Both the position numbers and the translations under genes were made by a program. The notes below the pieces were generated by a model. The model was given only the letters and a program-made list of their open reading frames with translations. It searched no databases and was not told where the DNA came from. Positions 19,152 to 27,658 of a stretch of DNA of 64,000 nucleotides are shown one piece after another. Source of the stretch: Candidatus Eremiobacteraceae bacterium (GTDB taxonomy: Bacteria; Vulcanimicrobiota; Vulcanimicrobiia; Eremiobacterales; Eremiobacteraceae); contig DATGJI010000058.1 in NCBI GenBank assembly GCA_035295225.1, forward strand, positions 164,570 through 228,569. Direction: 5' to 3'. The first letter of the stretch is position 1; every line of letters starts with the position of its first letter.

Positions 19152-19831
19152 AGACGTTCGAGCGCGACTACTTCGAGAAGACCTCCACCTATGGAAAGTC
19201 CGGCGGGTATGCGGGGATGTCGCAAACCGTCCTTGCGTTCTATCGGGAATACGCTCGGTTGGCGGTGCGCGCGGTGCCGGCGATCGCCATCGGCCGCGGC
19301 AAGACGATGCTGGAGGTGGGTTGCGCGCTCGGCTACGGAATAGCGGTGTTCAAAGACTTCGGCTATGATATCTACGGTACCGACATCTCCGAATACGCCG
19401 TGGAGCGTGCGATCGCAGACGGCGGCGAGCCAAAAAGATTCGCCGTCGCCGACGCACAGGCGCCGAATCCATTTCAGAAACGCTTCGATCTGGTCGTATC
19501 GCTGCAAGTCGTGGAGCACTTGCCGGACGAAGGCGCGGGAGTCAGATGTCTGGCCGACGCGGTGAACGAGGGCGGGCATCTCGTGCTCGCCACGCCGAAC
19601 CCGGCGTCGGTGAGCTGGTATCGCCGATATCAGGCGGATCCGACGCACGTCAACGAGCATCCACCCGAACATTGGACCGCGCTGATCGAACGATCAGGTC
19701 TTGAGATCGTCAGCGCGGGCACGTACCACGTCCTGCCCGTTCTGCACAAGTGGCTCGGCTTGCACTACTACGCCGTTCCCCGCTGGCTGGGTTACGACAC
19801 CCTCATCGTAGCTCGCAGGCCGGCGCCTTGA
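19148..19831 (+). CDS. Class I SAM-dependent methyltransferase
   Basis: This 227-residue protein has motif I MLEVGCALGYGIAVFKDFGYDIYGTDIS, motif IV FDLVVSLQVVEHL and a late GGHLVLATPNP, as in Methyltransf_23 proteins of glycan clusters. GTG 19148 overlaps the epimerase stop. The last 138 bp lie antisense to the end of the GT4-GT2 fusion gene. Likely target: a sugar on the surface glycan. Confidence 0.88.
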   Translation: MKTFERDYFEKTSTYGKSGGYAGMSQTVLAFYREYARLAVRAVPAIAIGRGKTMLEVGCALGYGIAVFKDFGYDIYGTDISEYAVERAIADGGEPKRFAVADAQAPNPFQKRFDLVVSLQVVEHLPDEGAGVRCLADAVNEGGHLVLATPNPASVSWYRRYQADPTHVNEHPPEHWTALIERSGLEIVSAGTYHVLPVLHKWLGLHYYAVPRWLGYDTLIVARRPAP

Positions 19832-21874
19832 CCCCGGACGTTCGACACACAGTCTGAGGACGGTGGCCAGCGATCCGGCGATTTCGCGCGATCCCATCTT
19901 CGATGCACCGGTGTGCCGATCCGTGAACGTGATCGGCACTTCGATGATGAGCGCGCCCGCGCGCGTCGCCCGGTGTAAGATCTCGACCAACGCGTCGAAT
20001 CCCTGACTGAACAAACCGGCGCTATCGAGGCCGTCGTACACCGAACTGCGATAAAGTCGATAGCCCGACGTGCAATCGTGGACGGGTAAGCGCAGTGCTG
20101 TCCGGATGAACGCGTTGGCCAATCTGCTGTGCACCCTGCGCCACAGCGGCCAGCCTTGCGTTTGACCTCCAGACACATAGCGCGACCCGATCACGATATC
20201 TGCGCCTTCGTCCGCGCAGGCGAGCATGGCGCCCAAGCGCGACGGATCGTGGCTCATGTCGGCGTCGATCGAGCCGATCATGCCGTAGCCGAGACGGCGA
20301 GCATAGCGAAATCCCGAATGATACGCCGAGCCCAATCCGAGTTTGGTGCGCCGATGCACCACGTGCACGCGCGAGGTCGCGTGACTGTATGCATCCGCGA
20401 CTGCGCCGGTACCATCCGGGCTATTGTCGTCGACGACGACCACGTCGATCCTGTCGCTGGCCGCCAAGATCGCATCCAAGAGCGGCGTGAGATTTGAGAA
20501 TTCATTATAGGTGGGCAACACGATCATCGCTCGGTCGACGCTCACGGCCGTGGGCACCGCAGGACCGACGATGCGTTCGTCGGCCGGCGGCGACGGCGCA
20601 AGGCCGTGCGCGCGGGAAGCGGCAACGCGTTCGAGCTCGGTCTCGAAGCGCTCTGAAAGTCGAGGCCACGAATAACTGCCCGCCACGAGAGCGCGCCCGG
20701 CAGCGCCTAAGCGTTCGCGTTCGTGCGCGTCGTCGACGAGGCGCACCACGCTCTCGACGAACAGCGGGTCGTCAAGACCTTCGACGAGCACGACCTGATC
20801 GGTCACCGCCTCGCGGACGCCCGGCAGATTCGTCGCGATCACGGGTTTCGCCATCGCCATATATTCGAAGAGCTTCAGCGGCGACGACGGCCGCGTGGTG
20901 CCTGTGTTCGGAAACGGCAGAATCGCGAGGTCGCAGCCGGCGATGAACTCCGGCATCGCGTCATACGGCTGATAGCCTTCGAATCGGCAATAGCGGTCGA
21001 GGTTGCGGGCGCGAAGTTCGGCCTTGAAGCGCTTGGCCGCCCCTCCATCGCCGACGAAGACAAATTCCGCGCGATCGCCGAGGCGTTCGGCGATCTTCTC
21101 GATCGCATCGGCGAGATGGTCGATCCCGGCCCACGCCTCCAGACGGCCCGTGTACAGAATGCTGTATGGTGCATTGCCGCGTCTCGGCGGTCGGCGCTCC
21201 GGCGGGGTGAACAGCTCGACGTCGGCGCCATTCGCGATCGTGGTGATCGGCGCGCGCGCGCCGAGATGGCGGATGTATTTCGACAGCTCGTCCGTGATGG
21301 AGATGATCGATGAAGCACTGCGCGCGACGAATGATTCGATCGTCCGGAGGGCACGTTCGAGACCGCCGCCGTGCTTGGCGCCCGCCGTCTCCAAAGCGAG
21401 CGGCGTCCATGCATCTGGATAATCGAGGACGATGGGGATCCGACAATATCGTGCGGCCAGCGTGCCGACGACTCCCGTGATGAATGACGGATGACCGACG
21501 ATGACGACATCCGGTTTTTTCGCGCGCAGGATACGGATGGCCTCGATCGTGAGCACCGGAATCGTCAGCGCGTAGGCCAACGGCAAAAGGACGTGATTCG
21601 GAAATAGGCTGTGCAATGCGTCGGGCACGACGAGATAGGAACCATGTATGTCGCCGACGCGCAGCGGCTTAGCCGGCGGCGAAAAGTTGACGGCGTAGCT
21701 CTTGAGCGAGTCCTCGCAGAGACCCGTCATGCAGCGCAACGGCGGAGTCACGACGATGTCGCAATCCCAACGCTTCAGGTTTTCGACAAGATGGAAGAGC
21801 CGCCGGTCGGAGCTCATGTACGGCGGGAAATATTCCGCGAAGACGACCGCTTTGCGTTTGGCGGAATCGGCCAA
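19694..21874 (-). CDS. Fused glycosyltransferase: GT4 domain plus GT2 (DPM1-like) domain
   Basis: From TTG 21874 this is 726 residues. GGAGG sits 7 nt before that TTG, which gives the natural GT4 N-terminus AKRKAVVFAEYFPPYMSSDRR; the frame also opens at ATG 21973. Residues ~1-410 are GT4 (ILYTGRLEAWAGIDHL, SPLKLFEYMAMAKPVIAT). Residues ~450-660 are GT2 of the polyprenyl-phosphate mannose synthase type (IVLPTYNEFSNL, VVDDNSPDGT, DADMSHDP with the metal-binding acidic cluster). There is no C-terminal membrane domain. One chain could make a polyprenyl-P-sugar and also a glycosyl transfer. The last ~45 residues are antisense to the methyltransferase gene and look poorly conserved. Confidence 0.88.
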   Translation of the reverse strand: MADSAKRKAVVFAEYFPPYMSSDRRLFHLVENLKRWDCDIVVTPPLRCMTGLCEDSLKSYAVNFSPPAKPLRVGDIHGSYLVVPDALHSLFPNHVLLPLAYALTIPVLTIEAIRILRAKKPDVVIVGHPSFITGVVGTLAARYCRIPIVLDYPDAWTPLALETAGAKHGGGLERALRTIESFVARSASSIISITDELSKYIRHLGARAPITTIANGADVELFTPPERRPPRRGNAPYSILYTGRLEAWAGIDHLADAIEKIAERLGDRAEFVFVGDGGAAKRFKAELRARNLDRYCRFEGYQPYDAMPEFIAGCDLAILPFPNTGTTRPSSPLKLFEYMAMAKPVIATNLPGVREAVTDQVVLVEGLDDPLFVESVVRLVDDAHERERLGAAGRALVAGSYSWPRLSERFETELERVAASRAHGLAPSPPADERIVGPAVPTAVSVDRAMIVLPTYNEFSNLTPLLDAILAASDRIDVVVVDDNSPDGTGAVADAYSHATSRVHVVHRRTKLGLGSAYHSGFRYARRLGYGMIGSIDADMSHDPSRLGAMLACADEGADIVIGSRYVSGGQTQGWPLWRRVHSRLANAFIRTALRLPVHDCTSGYRLYRSSVYDGLDSAGLFSQGFDALVEILHRATRAGALIIEVPITFTDRHTGASKMGSREIAGSLATVLRLCVERPGSRRRPASYDEGVVTQPAGNGVVVQAEPLVQNGQDVVRARADDLKT

Positions 21875-22086
21875 TGAGCGTCCTCCGACGAAGTGATAAA
21901 TCTGGAGAGCAGGCAAGCGGTGCGCTTTTTTCGTTCTTACGCGGTGCTTGCTGCTGCTCCTTGGACGACGCATTGCGGCTACGATATGTGAGCACTACAC
22001 AAAAACCGAAACGAGAGGCGCGTTAAAGCAGCAGCATCTGCACAGCAAGTCGAGCCGTGTTAGATGAATGCAGAGTGAAATATCGA

Positions 22087-22112
22087 GGGCGGCACTTGCG
22101 TGCCGCCCTTTT
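22087..22112 (+). terminator. Intrinsic terminator hairpin on the (+) strand
   Basis: GGGCGGCAC, loop TTGC, GTGCCGCCC, then TTTT. The T-tract is on the (+) strand although both flanking genes run on (-). It could end a short (+) transcript, or act as a bidirectional hairpin at the end of the 22138 gene. Confidence 0.55.
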
Positions 22113-22137
22113 GTAGCGGATGGTTGCGTTTGAGGCG

Positions 22138-23907
22138 CTAGTGAGGTGTCGTGCCTGGAACGTGGAGTTCAGCAGGTGTCGGCACGTGCGGCACCTTCAT
22201 CTTGCGCAGCTGCGCCTCTCTCGCAAGATTGTACTTGATCGTCGCGTGTTCTTTTGCGAGCTTGTCTGCGGTAAGCATGCGATTGGCCAAATCCGTTCGC
22301 ATGCGTCTATCCTGCGCGATGAGGCTAGCCGCTGACTGCTCTTTCACCCGAGCCGTTTGCATCATGAAATGAGCGAGGGCCGGCAACGTACGAGCATCCG
22401 GCAGACGCGCTTCGTTGTCGAATACCGGTTTCGCGACAATACGATAATCGAACGCGATGTTCGATGATCCGCCGTGCTCGCGGACGTAGAAACCGGCATG
22501 CGTCTTGCCGGTGACGTAAAGGCCCTGCGTGTCGCCTTGGGGTGTCACGAAAACGAGATAGTTCACATTCGGGTCGATCGTCGCGCCAAAGGCGTGATCG
22601 ATCGGCACGTACGCGGAGCCGCCGACAAGATTCCCCTCGCCGACGTCTTCGATCGTAGGCCGCGTTTCGCGAGAACCGTAGGCGATTTCAGCAGATCCGC
22701 CTTGCGTGCGTGTTGCGATGAGCGGCGACCCGAACTGTGTGATACTACCTGCCGCAACGGCCGAACCGTCGCCGGCGACGGAGAATAGGGGAGTAAAGCC
22801 AGATCCAAGGGCCTCGAACACGGGCTCTAGGCTGCTGTTTGAGTTTGCCGCGTAGGCTATGAGTGCCGGATTGCCCGTAGAACCAGTCTCGAATTCACCG
22901 CCAATGTATCCGTTGCTGTACCCCAACGATCCGATATAAGTCGAGCTAATCGCCTCGACGCCGTACCCGTTGATCGTCGAACCGTACGCGCCGGCGTCGA
23001 ACGAACCCGGATTTGGATCGTTATCAACGCCCTTTGTGCCGTACTGTATTGTAGCGCCCGTGGCAGACGAATCGTTGTTCGTTATTCCAATCACGCCGCT
23101 GCCCGCAAGAGCCGTGCCGCTTGCCGCGCCCGATTGACCTGTGAGTCCGGTGCCGTAGGTTGAATAGCCGAAGACGCCCGAGTTTGTGGTTCCAGCGGTG
23201 TCGCTGCTTGCATCCACGCCCTCAACGCCGTACGCTGAGTATCCCGACGAGTGCGGGTCGTTGAACGTGTAACTGTAGATGCCATCGAGGGTGGAGCTGG
23301 CGAAATAGCCGCCATAGGAGAGAGACGAGGATGAGTACAGACCGTAACCGCCCGATCCGCTCGCGTTGAAATTGCCGCCGTATCCAAGCGATCCAGTCCC
23401 CGAGCCGGTGATGCCGTAGCCCGCCGTCGTCGTCCCCATGACGCCGGCGTTAGACGTGCTGGTTCCGGAGAGGTCTTGCCCGAGCACACCGGCCACCGTT
23501 GCCCCGGTGTACGGCGTCTGTCCGATCACGCCGTAGCCGCGATACGAATATCCGACTAGAGCAGTGGCGGTGCCGCTGGACGGCTGCGCGATGCCGATGA
23601 CCGCGTTGCCGCTCGGTGCGACCGTGTAGCCGAAGATGGCGTTGTCGAACGTCGCGCTGGCGTTGGTGACAAAGCCTTCGATCGCCGTCGCATTGTTCTG
23701 TCCGCCGACAACGCCTTGCACGGCGTACGCGTCGACGTTGTCGACAAATTGCGTCTGCCCAGCCACGGTGAGATTAGGATTGGCGCGGCCGCGCGCAACG
23801 GCCGGTACGATGAACGCCGCGGCGCAGACCGCGCCGGCCGTCACCGCGACGAAAAGCGCCGTGCGGCCACGATGACCGCTCAACCGGCGCAGAAAAGAAC
23901 TACGCAT
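22138..23907 (-). CDS. Exported Gly/Ser/Tyr-rich repeat protein, probably surface beta-helix
   Basis: This 589-residue protein begins at ATG 23907 after GGAGGG. The N-terminus is RR-rich with one hydrophobic segment (TALFVAVTAGAVCAAAFIVPAVA), an export signal or anchor. Residues ~50-370 carry many imperfect units of the form GxGVxGxS or YGVEG, such as YRGYGVIGQT, TAGYGITGSG and YSAYGVEGVD, as in beta-helix or tail-fibre-like proteins. A different C-terminal domain (~400-500: LVGGSAYVPIDHAFGATID, THAGFYVREHGG) ends in a charged, probably helical tail. No enzyme motif is visible. Adhesin or surface-layer component is a guess from composition. Confidence 0.75.
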   Translation of the reverse strand: MRSSFLRRLSGHRGRTALFVAVTAGAVCAAAFIVPAVARGRANPNLTVAGQTQFVDNVDAYAVQGVVGGQNNATAIEGFVTNASATFDNAIFGYTVAPSGNAVIGIAQPSSGTATALVGYSYRGYGVIGQTPYTGATVAGVLGQDLSGTSTSNAGVMGTTTAGYGITGSGTGSLGYGGNFNASGSGGYGLYSSSSLSYGGYFASSTLDGIYSYTFNDPHSSGYSAYGVEGVDASSDTAGTTNSGVFGYSTYGTGLTGQSGAASGTALAGSGVIGITNNDSSATGATIQYGTKGVDNDPNPGSFDAGAYGSTINGYGVEAISSTYIGSLGYSNGYIGGEFETGSTGNPALIAYAANSNSSLEPVFEALGSGFTPLFSVAGDGSAVAAGSITQFGSPLIATRTQGGSAEIAYGSRETRPTIEDVGEGNLVGGSAYVPIDHAFGATIDPNVNYLVFVTPQGDTQGLYVTGKTHAGFYVREHGGSSNIAFDYRIVAKPVFDNEARLPDARTLPALAHFMMQTARVKEQSAASLIAQDRRMRTDLANRMLTADKLAKEHATIKYNLAREAQLRKMKVPHVPTPAELHVPGTTPH

Positions 23908-23950
23908 AACCTTGAGCCCTCCCAGACTTTCAACAGCAAAACACGACTCG

Positions 23951-23974
23951 CCGGCACTTTGTACAAAGTGCCGG
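23951..23974. promoter_or_regulatory. Perfect 24-bp palindrome upstream of the repeat-protein gene
   Basis: Half-site CCGGCACTTTGT is followed directly by its exact complement, with no spacer. It lies 44-67 bp before the start of the 22138-23907 gene and has no T-tract. It could be an operator for a dimeric regulator or fold as RNA in the leader. Confidence 0.5.
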
Positions 23975-24141
23975 TGAGAGGTGACCTAAGCAAGTTTTTC
24001 TATCAGCCATCACCTTGTCGAAAGGCGCGGGAAACCGCCGATTCGATGGTGCTTACGAGCGGCTCACGTGGCGCCGTAGAGACATCCTCGAACATATGTT
24101 TGACCCCGGCGCGAAGGAACCATCTTTTCCATATGACGTTC

Positions 24142-25005
24142 CTACGCGGCGTTGTGCGTTCGTTCGAGTACCAAGGCGAATTGCAAATAGCAGATGGGCG
24201 AGACCTTGTGAGCGCCGTCAATTATATAGAAGATCGGACGAAGTCCGGCTCCCATCGCCGGCGCGGCGACACGGCGCACGAAGGCCTGCGGATCGTAGTG
24301 ACGGCCAAAACGATTTGAATAACCGAACGCCGCGATGAAGTATGCGCCGTCGTCTATCGGTCCGACGCCCTCTGGACCGTACGGATCACTCAAGACGAAG
24401 TAGTCCTGGTGAACGTAGAGAGGCTGGATCGCCACTCTGCCGCCGGGTTTGAGAACGCGAGCTGCTTCGCGGACGAATCGCGTGTCCGCGTCACCTTCGA
24501 AGTGCTCAAACGAACAATGAAGCGTCATGCCGTCTGCGAAGGCGTCCGGCAGATCCATCGCGGCGGCGTCACCGCCGAGGACGTCGCCGCGCAATCCTTG
24601 CGGATACGAAAGGTCCTGCGCAATGCAGCGCCGGCCGGTGGCGCGCACGATCGAGGGGAAGTGCGATCGGCACGACGCGACATCGATCACCGTTCCGCCA
24701 GTAGGCGTTTCGAGGAGATCCCACGAGACCTGATGCTCGAGAATCTTCTCGTCGCGCGAGACGACGTATGCAAACGCCGGATATCGACCTTTCTGTTCCC
24801 ATTCGCGCATGCGGTGGGGATCGACGTCGTAGCGCCGGACCTCGACCTCCGGTGCGAGCGAGCGCAGCCGGGCGACGATTCCCTCGACATCCAGCGGCGG
24901 AATCGCGTACGGCGTTCCCGGGTGCTTCGCCAGATAGCGCCGCTGCATCGCGCGGCTGTACAGCGACGAAACGCCTTTGCGCAAATAATAAGGAAGAGTC
25001 GTCAA
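24142..25005 (-). CDS. SAM-dependent methyltransferase-like protein
   Basis: This 287-residue protein starts at TTG 25005, which overlaps the metF stop (TTGA). After a basic N-terminus (LPYYLRKGVSSLYSRAMQRRYL) the methyltransferase core shows TVIDVASCRSHFPSIVRATG, GDAAAMDLPDAFADGMTLHCSFEHFEGD and ARVLKPGGRVAIQPLY. The motif I Gly-rich loop is degenerate (DVASCRS), so activity is not certain. The frame opens further upstream within metF, but that extension has no family similarity. Target unknown. Confidence 0.8.
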   Translation of the reverse strand: MTTLPYYLRKGVSSLYSRAMQRRYLAKHPGTPYAIPPLDVEGIVARLRSLAPEVEVRRYDVDPHRMREWEQKGRYPAFAYVVSRDEKILEHQVSWDLLETPTGGTVIDVASCRSHFPSIVRATGRRCIAQDLSYPQGLRGDVLGGDAAAMDLPDAFADGMTLHCSFEHFEGDADTRFVREAARVLKPGGRVAIQPLYVHQDYFVLSDPYGPEGVGPIDDGAYFIAAFGYSNRFGRHYDPQAFVRRVAAPAMGAGLRPIFYIIDGAHKVSPICYLQFALVLERTHNAA

Positions 25006-25961
25006 TAGACCGGACCTTCGCGCGCGATGAGGGCGGCCTCGGCCTCGCGCTCGGGCGCATCGAGATAGCGGCGCCCCGCTGCTCGCTCCCACGGCCGATC
25101 GGCGAGCAATGCGGATACGACGGCCCGCGCCGCCGGCGATTTGTTCAGCGTGTAGAAATGGATCGCAGGTACGCCGCGCTCCAAGAGATCGACGCACTGG
25201 AGAGTGGCGTATGCGACGCCGAGTTCGGCCACGGCCTCCGGTTCATCTTTGCGCGCATCGAGCTCGGCGCGGAGCCGGGCCGGGATCGTGGCGCCGCACC
25301 TGCTCGTGAACCGCGCGACTTGATCCGCGTTGGTGATGGGCATGATGCCGGGGATGATCGGGATCTCGATGCCGGCTTCGCGCGCGCGCTCCACGTACGC
25401 GAAGTAGCGCTCGTTGTCAAAGAAGAGCTGCGTGATCAAGAATTTCGCCCCGGCATCGACTTTCACGCGCGTATACCGGAGGTCAGCCTCAGCGCTAGCC
25501 GACTCCACGTGCCTCTCGGGATAACACGCGCCGCCCACGCAGAAATCGTAGTTCTTGCTGACGAGTTCGACGAGATCCGAACCGTGCGAAAGGCCGCCCG
25601 GTGTCGGCGTGAATGCCGCGGCGCCTTTCGGCGGATCGCCGCGCAAGGCGAGCACGTTTTCAATGCCGGCGTCGGCGACTTCATCCAGCACGCTGCGAAG
25701 ACCCGACACGTCCGCTCCCACGCATGTGAGGTGGGCCATCGTCTCCACGCCGAGGTCGTTCTTGATCGAGCGCGTCACTTCGACCGTCCGCGCGCGGGTG
25801 CTGCCGCCGGCGCCGTACGTCACGGAGACGAACGCAGGCGCTAGCGGGCGAAGCACTTCAACGGTTTTGAGGAGCCTCGCGACGCCGTCGTCGCTCTGCG
25901 GCGGGAAAAACTCGAACGAGAAGCTCGGGCGACGGCTCTGCAAAATGGCGTCGATCTTCAC
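25002..25961 (-). CDS. metF: Methylenetetrahydrofolate reductase
   Basis: This FAD-dependent TIM-barrel enzyme reduces 5,10-methylene-THF to 5-methyl-THF for methionine synthesis. At 319 residues it matches MetF (296 in E. coli). Visible motifs are FSFEFFPPQ near the N-terminus with the catalytic Glu, VSVTYGAGGSTR, HLTCVGAD, VLALRGDPP, and the C-terminal GVPAIHFYTLNKS. GTG 25961 gives the standard N-terminus; the frame runs 50 codons further into the murJ start but that part is not MetF-like. It diverges from murJ and is coupled to a methyltransferase. Confidence 0.95.
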   Translation of the reverse strand: MKIDAILQSRRPSFSFEFFPPQSDDGVARLLKTVEVLRPLAPAFVSVTYGAGGSTRARTVEVTRSIKNDLGVETMAHLTCVGADVSGLRSVLDEVADAGIENVLALRGDPPKGAAAFTPTPGGLSHGSDLVELVSKNYDFCVGGACYPERHVESASAEADLRYTRVKVDAGAKFLITQLFFDNERYFAYVERAREAGIEIPIIPGIMPITNADQVARFTSRCGATIPARLRAELDARKDEPEAVAELGVAYATLQCVDLLERGVPAIHFYTLNKSPAARAVVSALLADRPWERAAGRRYLDAPEREAEAALIAREGPVY

Positions 25962-26044
25962 CAGGGCCGTAGAATTACGGGCCTGCCGCAATCGTTCCCC
26001 CGCGGTAGGCGTCGTCGCCCGACTTTGAGAAACGCCCCAAGCAC

Positions 26045-27658
26045 ATGGCAACCGCCAAGCGTCCGGCGCTCGTCGTGCCGCGACAAGACCGAGCCGGTCG
26101 TAGCGTGGCATCGAGCACGATCGCGGTCATGTCGGCCACGCTGGTGAGCATGCTGCTCGGCTTCGGCCGCGAGATGGTCAACGCGCGCTACTTCGGCGAG
26201 CGCTGGGAACTCGACTCGTTTCTGATCGCAGCGATCATCCCAACGATGGTGTTCGGCGTTTTCAACGGCGCGCTCGTCAGCGCGCTCGTGCCGGTCCTCA
26301 GCGGCTACTTCGCGTCCGACGAAGCCGAAGAGGCGTGGCGCTTGTCAAGCACGGTCATCAACATGCTGCTCATCGTGCTCTCGGTCTGCGCGATCGTGGG
26401 CTGGTTCGCTGCGCCGTACATCGTATCGGTATTCGGATTTCCGCCGGGCCAGTCCGGCCAGACGACGCACATGACGCAGATCATGATGCCGACGATCATC
26501 GCGACGTCGATCGCCGGCGTCGTGCAGGCGCTGCTCAACGCGCAGCAGCGCTTCAAGGCGGCGAGCCTGCAGGGGATGGCGCTCAACGTCTGCGCGATCG
26601 CGGCCGTGCTCTGGCTCTTCCCGCGCTACGGCATTTACGCGCTCGTCTTCGGCACAGCTGCGGGCGCCGTCGCGCAGCTGCTCGTGCAGCTGCCGAGCTA
26701 TTTCCGCCGTTGCGTCTACCGGCCGATCATCGATTTCAACCATCCAGGTCTGCGCAGTCTCTTCGTCATCCTCGGTCCGATCGTCGTCGGCTCGGCTGTC
26801 GGCCAGGCGAATCTGCTCTTCGATAAATACTTCGCGGCGAGTCTGCCCAACGGCGCGATCGCCGCGATGCAATACGCCACAAAGGTCGTGGGCTTTCCGC
26901 AGCAGTTGTTCGCGGCGGCGATCGCGACGGTGATCTTCCCGATCCTTTCGGCGCAATTCGCAAGCAAAGAGCTGCCGTCGCTCAGGCTGACCGCCTCGAC
27001 CGGTCTGCGCATGACGGCGCTCATCACGCTGCCGGCGGCGCTCGGTTTGATCGTGCTCGCGCAGCCCGTCATCAGCGTGCTCTTCGAACGGGGCGAGTTC
27101 ACGCACGGCGACCTCGTGCGCACGGCCGGCGCGATGCAGTTCTACGCCGTCGGACTGCTGGGGCTTGCGGCAAGCATCGTGCTGACGCGCTGTTTCTTCG
27201 CCATGCGCGACTCGCGGACGCCTGTGATCGTGGCAACCTCGGTGATGGTCCTCAACGTCGTCTGTTCGGCGCTGCTGGTACGGCCATTCGGCGTCAACGG
27301 ACTCGCGTCGGCGAATTCGCTCGCGTCGCTTGCCGAAGCAGCGGTGCTGTTCGGAATCTTGCGCACTCGCGTCGGCTCGGGCGACAGCGATGCAGTGGGT
27401 TCACCCGTGTGGCGTGTCGTGGTCGCATCCGGCGCGATGGCTGTGGTGGCTTACGCGCTCAACAGCATTCTCTGGCATGACGCGGGCACGATCTGGCAGC
27501 ATGTCGCCACGCTTTCCGTTGACATCGTCGCGGCCGGCGCGACGTTCCTCGCGGTCGGAACGCTGCTGCGCGTGAAAGAACTCGCACAGCTCCTCGCGGT
27601 GATGGCGGATTATGTCGGCCGCCGCGCGGCATCCGCTGCTAGACAAGGAAAATCTTGA
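26045..27658 (+). CDS. murJ: Lipid II flippase MurJ
   Basis: This 537-residue MOP-superfamily protein with about 14 membrane segments flips lipid II for peptidoglycan synthesis. The family N-terminus is present (STIAVMSATLVSMLLGFGREMVNARYFG). It continues with MMPTIIATSIAGVVQALLNAQQRFKAASL, the central LFDKYFAASLPNGAIAAMQYA, and VLFERGEFTHGDLVRTAGAMQFYAVG. No Shine-Dalgarno is evident before ATG 26045. Its stop overlaps the TTG start of punA. Confidence 0.95.
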   Translation: MATAKRPALVVPRQDRAGRSVASSTIAVMSATLVSMLLGFGREMVNARYFGERWELDSFLIAAIIPTMVFGVFNGALVSALVPVLSGYFASDEAEEAWRLSSTVINMLLIVLSVCAIVGWFAAPYIVSVFGFPPGQSGQTTHMTQIMMPTIIATSIAGVVQALLNAQQRFKAASLQGMALNVCAIAAVLWLFPRYGIYALVFGTAAGAVAQLLVQLPSYFRRCVYRPIIDFNHPGLRSLFVILGPIVVGSAVGQANLLFDKYFAASLPNGAIAAMQYATKVVGFPQQLFAAAIATVIFPILSAQFASKELPSLRLTASTGLRMTALITLPAALGLIVLAQPVISVLFERGEFTHGDLVRTAGAMQFYAVGLLGLAASIVLTRCFFAMRDSRTPVIVATSVMVLNVVCSALLVRPFGVNGLASANSLASLAEAAVLFGILRTRVGSGDSDAVGSPVWRVVVASGAMAVVAYALNSILWHDAGTIWQHVATLSVDIVAAGATFLAVGTLLRVKELAQLLAVMADYVGRRAASAARQGKS

